In this document: piece after piece, positions 12,001 through 13,944 of the stretch
Layout of the letters: each line of letters starts with the position of its first letter
How positions within the stretch are numbered: the first letter of the stretch is position 1
Assembly: GCA_937911445.1 (NCBI GenBank)
Contig: CALDQY010000318.1
Span: 1-13,944, forward strand
DNA length: 13,944 bases
Origin: an uncultured Rhodobiaceae bacterium
Lineage (GTDB): Archaea; Thermoplasmatota; Poseidoniia; Poseidoniales; Poseidoniaceae
Reading direction: 5' to 3'
The notes under the pieces: generated by a model
Database searches by the model: none
What the model saw: only the letters and a program-made list of their open reading frames with translations
Told to the model about the DNA's origin: nothing
Made by a program: the position numbers and the translations under genes

Positions 12001-13944
12001 TCTATTTCTCTGCTGATGATGGTTCTACGGGTCAGGAATTGTGGGCTCATAACACCTCGAGCCATTCGACATGGAGAGTTGCTGATATCCGCTCCGGTTC
12101 TTCGACGAGCAAACCCGGACAAATGTTGCGTTTTGTTTTCGGCGATACCATTTATTTCTCTGCCACTGATGGAAGCACTGGTGTTGAACTATGGTCGCAC
12201 AACACTTCCAGTAATTCCACATCGAGAGTCATCGACCTAAACAGTGGTTCGATAAACGGTATACCAACAGCCAATTACATGAATAGAAATGGCATCGTCG
12301 TCGGCGATACCATCTATTTCTCTGGTGTTGATGGTTCAGGTACCGGCATGGAAATGTGGGCGCACGACACTTCAAACGATTCGACATGGCGTGTCACCGA
12401 CATCAACAGCGGTGGGTGGCACAACGGTCCGGGCTACAACATGGCGATTCTTGTTGGCGACACCATTTATTTCGACGCGGACGACCCCCAAGGTGATGGA
12501 AATGAGTTGTGGGCCCACAATGTTGCAAATGGAACGACATGGCAGGTGACAGATATCTCCAGTGGCCTTTCATTCAGTTATCCCGGTGATTGGATGAGCC
12601 AGCTCGTTGGCGACACCCTGTATTTCTCATCCGGTGATACAAGCACTGGTGCTGAATTGTGGGCTCACGACACTTCTAACCATTCAACATGGCAAGTGGC
12701 TGATATCAACAGTGGTACTGGAGGCAGTAGACCTGGATATTACATGGAGATTCTCGTCGGTGACACTCTGTATTTCTCAGCAGGGGAATCCTATCCTGCT
12801 CCTCATCACGAATTGTGGGCTCACGACACATCAAATGGATCCACTTGGCGGGTCGAAGACATCAACACAGGTACAGACGGTAGTAATCCTGGACAATACA
12901 TGTATTTCTTCCTCGGCGATACGCTGTATTTCTCAGCAGATGATGGAAGCACAGGTCATGAATTGTGGGCACATCGCCCATCCTCCATCAGCTACCAGAC
13001 GAACACGGGTGGCAATGTCACCACCTGGGCCATCAACGCTAGCCTACCGAGCGGCCTCTCCTTCGGCACCAACAACGGTACGATTTACGGTACGCCGACC
13101 GAATTGTGGACACAGACGTCCTACATGGTTTGGGCCAACAACAGCGGTGGCTCAAGCGTGGCCTACCTCAACATCACCGTGGTTGATGAAGTCCCAACCC
13201 TTTCCTATTCACCAAGCACGCTGGTGCTGACCATCAACAACGAGAGCAGTGATTTGCCACTGAATGCGACCTTGAGCGGTTCAGGTACGATCACCTCTTG
13301 GGCAATAAGCCCGGCACTGCCAAACGGCCTCTCCTTTGGAACGAGCAACGGAACGATTTGGGGAACTTCGGCCTCAGTGATGACGCTCAAGACGTTCACC
13401 ATTTGGGCGAACAACAGCGGCGGCTCTTCTTCGGCAACTGTGAACATTACCGTGAACGATGAAGCTCCTGATATCTCCTACAACCCAGACTGGTTTGTTT
13501 TGACCAACAATACGGCTATGTCTCCAACCGCTACACCGACCAATTCCGGTGGTGCGATTCCGTCAACTGTCATCGATTCAACTGGCAATGTGGGATTGAC
13601 CACTTCCATCGCCTTTGATTCGAATGGCCACAAGCACATTTCCTACTGGGATGGTACCAATGACGACCTCAAGTATGCAACGGATAAGACCGGCTCTTGG
13701 GTCACCGTTTCGGTTGACGCAATAGGATATGTGGGAGCCTATACTTCAATTGCTATCGATTCCAACGATGCTGTCCACATTTCCTACAGTGATTCAAGCA
13801 GTGGCGACCTCAAGTATGCCACCTGTTCAAGCGGCTGTACAACCGCAAGCAATTGGGACATTGTCTCCGTTGACACAACAGGGGTTGTGGGAGCCTATAC
13901 TTCAATTGCTATCGATTCCAACGATGCTGTCCACATTTCCTACA
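1..13944 (+). CDS. Giant cell-surface repeat protein (He_PIG Ig-like domains plus RCC1, LKYAT and ELW beta-propellers), partial at both ends
   Basis: Reading from base 3, every codon to base 13943 is sense: 4,647 codons, no stop, both ends open. Residue n starts at base 3n. I find about 19 He_PIG-type Ig domains (signature W-x-I-x-P-S-L-P-x-G-L, G-T-P, W-A-N-N-S-G-G-S, N-I-T-I-N-D), three RCC1 stretches, four LKYAT propellers and two ELW arrays. Eight Ig domains are interrupted by a propeller. There is no enzyme domain, signal peptide, membrane segment or sorting signal inside the window; these would lie at the unseen ends. Paired cysteines and dense N-x-S/T sequons point to an extracytoplasmic protein. 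Known for these families: He_PIG and propeller repeats are common in adhesins and surface proteins. Inferred: attachment to particles, glycans or cells, probably in a marine Group II archaeon. The ligand cannot be read from sequence. Several modules are paralogous copies, so the gene has grown by internal duplication. Confidence 0.95.
3..146 (+). repeat. C-terminal end of an RCC1-like propeller
   Basis: The window opens inside an RCC1 blade: residues 1-19 read CAVLDNGDLTCWGRNHKAQ, followed by LGLGN. This has the same Cys-x9-Cys-Trp-Gly core as the two complete RCC1 propellers further on. The earlier blades lie upstream of the window. After about residue 48 the RCC1 pattern fades. Confidence 0.85.
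147..293 (+). other. Unassigned coding linker
   Basis: Residues 49-97 join the RCC1 tail to the Cys/Asp motif. The segment is acidic and rich in Gly, Ala, Asp and Trp (for example GAGAYDAGDADPWTAG). I recognise no domain in it. It could be the closing strand of the RCC1 propeller or a flexible spacer. Confidence 0.4.
294..362 (+). other. GCxDxxAxNYN...DGSCxY cysteine motif
   Basis: Residues 98-120 fit the pattern G-C-x-D-x3-A-x-N-Y-N-x2-A-x3-G-D-G-S-C-x-Y, with cysteines at residues 99 and 118. From memory, closely similar short motifs ending DDGSC recur in large secreted proteins of marine bacteria, often near adhesin repeats. The two cysteines probably form a disulfide and the Asp/Asn residues may bind a metal ion; both are inferences. 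Here it is a single copy between an RCC1 propeller and the first Ig domain. Confidence 0.65.
363..1649 (+). other. Ig-like (He_PIG) domain 1, split by a propeller
   Basis: The N-terminal part (363-440) holds STLSLEMNTAMTP, matching the first strands of intact neighbours. The C-terminal part (1479-1649) resumes with FEIEPDLPNG, then GTIYGTPS and EYTVWANTT. A seven-repeat propeller lies between. The trailing strands are atypical (TRTSAFTTFSMNVDW). Confidence 0.65.
441..1478 (+). repeat. LKYAT-type beta-propeller 1, seven repeats
   Basis: Seven copies of a unit with a hydrophobic strand ending in Asp, then S/A-N-D/G-x-x-H-I/V-x-Y, then LKYAT or a variant, then SGSW. The key Asp codons are at 516, 657, 816, 963, 1104, 1251 and 1389, spaced 138-159 nt. 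Seven units of about 47 residues fit a seven-bladed propeller. The family resembles BNR/sialidase-like propellers, but catalytic sialidase residues are not evident. The sixth and seventh repeats are the most divergent (LDEGDDPHVVY, MDENGGIHVAY). Confidence 0.8.
1653..2939 (+). other. Ig-like (He_PIG) domain 2, split by a propeller, Cys-pair variant
   Basis: The N-terminal part (1653-1724) contains YLMTPRNTAITP. The C-terminal part (2742-2939) contains GATCSITPSLPNGLTL, GTCTISGTPT and YNVTATSSTG. Cysteine takes the place of the Trp seen in most other domains here (TSWEI becomes TCSI), and a second Cys follows before the GTP motif. Confidence 0.7.
1725..2741 (+). repeat. LKYAT-type beta-propeller 2, seven repeats
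   Basis: Key Asp codons at 1803, 1944, 2085, 2220, 2367, 2511 and 2652, spaced 135-147 nt. The units are closer to consensus than in propeller 1 (IAVDSNDKVHIVFY, IAIDSNDGLHVSY). Repeat 5 is the most altered (IAIDPTTDQPGISYF, without the His). It is followed directly by the C-terminal half of Ig 2. Confidence 0.8.
2940..3197 (+). other. Ig-like (He_PIG) domain 3, GC-rich
   Basis: A complete, very typical He_PIG domain: APSITY, then WSVSPSLPSGLSLG, VISGTPT, YTITASNPGGESSATISITV. Unlike its neighbours it lacks WANNSGGS and the NITIND ending. Its DNA is clearly richer in G+C: by hand count bases 3001-3180 are about 67% GC, while sampled 60-base lines on either side are about 52%. It may be a separately acquired domain. 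Confidence 0.85.
3198..4262 (+). other. Array of four intact Ig-like (He_PIG) domains (Ig 4-7)
   Basis: Four domains of 86-90 residues at 3198-3467, 3468-3734, 3735-4004 and 4005-4262. Each has SGG/TGG-x-x-TSW, GTPS and W/Y-ANNSGGS; three end in NITIND or NVTIND. Ig 4 and Ig 6 are close relatives (both have LEKGT...MT and GTPSILQTT). Ig 5, between them, belongs to another subtype in which the SLPSGL turn reads SPGSAFTFNS. Ig 7 uses SLPSGLNFG and SIWGTPS, and ends without NITIND. These domains show the uninterrupted arrangement against which the split domains can be compared. Confidence 0.88.
4263..5735 (+). other. Ig-like (He_PIG) domain 8, split by an RCC1 propeller, Cys-pair variant
   Basis: The N-terminal part (4263-4361) carries AYITRNSSLSSDITWEWD. 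The C-terminal part (about 5523-5735) carries GATCSISPSLPTGLSL, GTCAITGTPT and YTIWANISGQS. As in Ig 2, a Cys pair replaces the usual Trp and a later residue. Confidence 0.7.
4362..5522 (+). repeat. RCC1-like propeller A, seven blades
   Basis: Seven copies of C-A-x-L/R-D-D/N-x-x-V/I-x-C-W-G followed by a Gly-rich QLG(N/D)G turn. The first Cys codons are at 4395, 4578, 4731, 4890, 5055, 5226 and 5394. Seven blades is the canonical RCC1 fold. Each blade keeps a Cys-x9-Cys pair, as in extracellular RCC1-like proteins, so one disulfide per blade is likely. Blades are joined by linkers such as SLGTGRTAVSLA. No guanine-exchange role is implied; here RCC1 repeats serve as an extracellular scaffold. 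Confidence 0.88.
5736..6287 (+). other. Two intact Ig-like (He_PIG) domains (Ig 9-10)
   Basis: Ig 9 (5736-5999) is standard: APDISY, GGEVTTWAINATLPSGLSFG, SIWGTPD, YTVWANNSAGS. Ig 10 (6000-6287) is longer and atypical: it has a Gly/Ser/Tyr-rich start (YYGGASSGGY), then SCSSSPSLPSGITL, a second Cys in STCVISGTPN, and YTITGTNTGGS instead of WANNSGGS. Ig 10 is the only uninterrupted domain with the Cys pair. Confidence 0.82.
6288..7625 (+). other. Ig-like (He_PIG) domain 11, split by a propeller
   Basis: The N-terminal part (6288-6371) has ALTITPTNREGSVNSAI. The C-terminal part (7428-7625) has YDISPMLPDGLSM, GTISGTPT and FTVTVTALG. The WANNSGGS signature is missing. Confidence 0.65.
6372..7427 (+). 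repeat. LKYAT-type beta-propeller 3, seven repeats, divergent
   Basis: Repeat landmarks at 6471, 6630, 6780, 6933, 7077, 7215 and 7356, spaced 138-159 nt. The first unit is degenerate (LATDSGERGEMAVVYA), the third has His for Asp (VVHPITNAVHIV), and the last ends DANDDIFIPNI. TNASGSW is kept in two units. This is the most diverged of the three complete LKYAT propellers, but the count is still seven. Confidence 0.75.
7626..8162 (+). other. Two intact Ig-like (He_PIG) domains (Ig 12-13)
   Basis: Ig 12 (7626-7895): NISYSNITATKGSAISP, TSWQINATLPSGLNF, GTISGTPS, FTIWANNSAGS, NITIND. Ig 13 (7896-8162): AITYASENITLTLYHTMT, TSWGINPTLPPGMTF, AISGTPESLQTT, YTIWANNSGGS, NITIND. Ig 13 shares the SLQTT segment with Ig 4 and Ig 6. 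Confidence 0.88.
8163..9557 (+). other. Ig-like (He_PIG) domain 14, split by an RCC1 propeller
   Basis: The N-terminal part (8163-8243) is PLNYFGDNITLNFNQTMTP. The C-terminal part (9360-9557) is FGNITTWAIHPTLPAGLAL, GTIWGTPT, FTIYANNSGGSSS. Joining the two parts gives one normal-looking He_PIG domain. Confidence 0.75.
8244..9359 (+). repeat. RCC1-like propeller B, seven blades
   Basis: Seven Cys-x9-Cys-Trp-Gly cores, first Cys codons at 8286, 8445, 8601, 8760, 8919, 9075 and 9234. Blades 1-4 and 6 are close to consensus (CAVLDNGSVMCWG). Blade 5 reads CALMANGNVTCWG and blade 7 CITAQTNEVYCWG, which lacks the Asp and the Gly of the turn but keeps both cysteines. Confidence 0.88.
9558..11231 (+). 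other. Ig-like (He_PIG) domain 15, split by an ELW array
   Basis: The N-terminal part (9558-9671) reads YIPENNTWTNNTEVHLAPQF, then INQTTGNGSIW. The C-terminal part (11025-11231) restarts with TNTGGAVTTWAINASLPSGL, then GTIYGTPTELWTQTSY and WANNSGGSSVAYLNITIND. The C-terminal part is almost identical in protein to that of Ig 17. Confidence 0.72.
9672..11024 (+). repeat. ELW repeat array A, nine units
   Basis: Nine units of about 50 residues with the plan W-R-V-A-D-I, S-G-(S), P-G-x-Y-M, L-V-G-D-T-L-Y-F-S-A-x-D-G, E-L-W-A-H-D-T-S-N. Codons for the Glu of ELW (or its replacement) are at 9783, 9933, 10083, 10245, 10392, 10545, 10689, 10848 and 11001. Unit 7 reads ALW and unit 8 EWW. The ninth ends ELWAHRPS rather than ELWAHDTS, a capping variant. 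The plan matches the bacterial ELWxxDGT repeat, with D-T-S-N in place of D-G-T. Each unit could be one propeller blade. Confidence 0.82.
11232..11498 (+). other. Intact Ig-like (He_PIG) domain 16, PGSAF subtype
   Basis: APVIFYSTTEITGTKDVAIS, SGGTITSWEISPDPGSAF, ISGTPSILLSRTQYTIW, ANNSGGSSVTYVNVTINDV. This is a paralogue of Ig 5 (3468-3734): 72 of 81 aligned residues from ITGTK to DVAP are the same by hand count. Both have PGSAFxFNS where other domains have SLPSGL. Confidence 0.88.
11499..13190 (+). other. Ig-like (He_PIG) domain 17, split by an ELW array
   Basis: The N-terminal part (11499-11609) reads YIPENNTWTNNSYVNIGPSF, then INQTTGNGSTW, a paralogue of the Ig 15 entry. The C-terminal part (12984-13190) has TNTGGNVTTWAINASLPSGL, GTIYGTPTELWTQTSY and WANNSGGSSVAYLNITVVDE. 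The whole Ig 15/ELW module and the Ig 17/ELW module are internal duplicates. Confidence 0.72.
11610..12983 (+). repeat. ELW repeat array B, nine units
   Basis: ELW Glu codons at 11736, 11886, 12036, 12186, 12351, 12504, 12654, 12810 and 12960, mostly 150 nt apart. Unit 1 is unusual (IWTYAPTGGYNSST; YFAASTYSRGSELW). Unit 4 has S for W in its last strand (NSTSRVIDL). Unit 5 has EMW and an insertion near GIPTANYMNRNG. As in array A, the ninth unit ends ELWAHRPS and then passes into the Ig half. Confidence 0.82.
13191..13463 (+). other. Intact Ig-like (He_PIG) domain 18
   Basis: VPTLSYSPSTLVLTINNESS, TITSWAISPALPNGLSFG, GTIWGTSAS, FTIWANNSGGSSSATVNITV. The GTP motif is changed to GTS. Confidence 0.86.
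13464..13565 (+). other. First half of Ig-like domain 19
   Basis: APDISYNPDWFVLTNNTAMS, then PTATPTNSGGAIPS. The domain stops where TSW would be expected and passes into a propeller. Its second half would lie past the window end. Confidence 0.65.
13566..13944 (+). repeat. LKYAT-type beta-propeller 4, first three repeats, cut by the window end
   Basis: Asp codons at 13617, 13758 and 13914. The units are near consensus (IAFDSNGHKHISYWD, IAIDSNDAVHISYSD) with LKYAT fully kept. Unit 2 has a Cys pair (ATCSSGCTTASNWD) that lengthens it to 52 residues. About four more units are expected beyond the window if this propeller also has seven. Confidence 0.85.
13730..13944 (+). repeat. Near-exact tandem blade duplication at the DNA level
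   Basis: Bases 13730-13788 are identical to 13886-13944 (59 nt; the match is cut off by the window end). The offset is 156 nt, exactly one 52-codon repeat unit. Other blades of this family in the window are much more diverged, so this copy looks recent or recently homogenised. Confidence 0.9.

Noticed and set aside
9672..12983. Regular ~150-nt repeats considered as a CRISPR or non-coding satellite
   Set aside because: The period is whole codons, conservation is at the protein level with third-position changes, and the frame stays open.
3..13943. Signal peptide, transmembrane segment, protease or sorting domain inside the window
   Set aside because: No hydrophobic run long enough for a membrane helix and no catalytic motif was seen. 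Any such element must lie outside the window.

Overview
The whole window lies inside one giant protein-coding gene on the + strand. The frame starting at base 3 reads 4,647 codons without a stop to base 13943, and neither the start nor the stop codon is inside the window. I read this frame by eye from end to end. The product is a repeat protein built from Ig-like domains of the He_PIG (putative Ig) type and three kinds of beta-propeller repeat: RCC1-like, a ~47-52-residue 'IAIDSNDxxHIxY...LKYAT' repeat, and a ~50-residue ELW repeat related to the ELWxxDGT family. I see no catalytic domain, transmembrane segment, RNA gene, mobile element or second gene.

Order along the protein (nt): tail of an RCC1 propeller (3-146); linker and a Cys/Asp motif of the marine GCxDxxAxNYN...DGSC type (294-362); Ig 1 split around a 7-repeat propeller (363-1649); Ig 2 split around a second 7-repeat propeller (1653-2939); Ig 3, GC-rich (2940-3197); Ig 4-7 (3198-4262); Ig 8 split around a 7-blade RCC1 propeller (4263-5735); Ig 9-10 (5736-6287); Ig 11 split around a third 7-repeat LKYAT propeller (6288-7625); Ig 12-13 (7626-8162); Ig 14 split around a second 7-blade RCC1 propeller (8163-9557); Ig 15 split around a 9-unit ELW array (9558-11231); Ig 16 (11232-11498); Ig 17 split around a second 9-unit ELW array (11499-13190); Ig 18 (13191-13463); Ig 19, entered by another LKYAT propeller that runs off the window (13464-13944).

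The main structural observation is that the propellers do not simply sit between Ig domains. In each case the first strands of an Ig domain (a 'TAMTP'-like segment) come before the propeller, and the rest ('W-I-PSLPSGL...GTP...WANNSGGS') comes after it. All three propeller families use the same slot. I infer a string of Ig beads, some carrying a propeller on one loop.

Organism: this kind of giant He_PIG/RCC1/LKYAT protein, with 'WANNSGGS' Ig signatures and roughly even GC, most resembles surface proteins of marine Group II Euryarchaeota (Poseidoniales). That is an inference from memory and style; a marine bacterium is possible. A cell-surface or secreted adhesion/recognition role is likely, from extracellular-type repeats, paired cysteines and very frequent N-x-S/T sequons.
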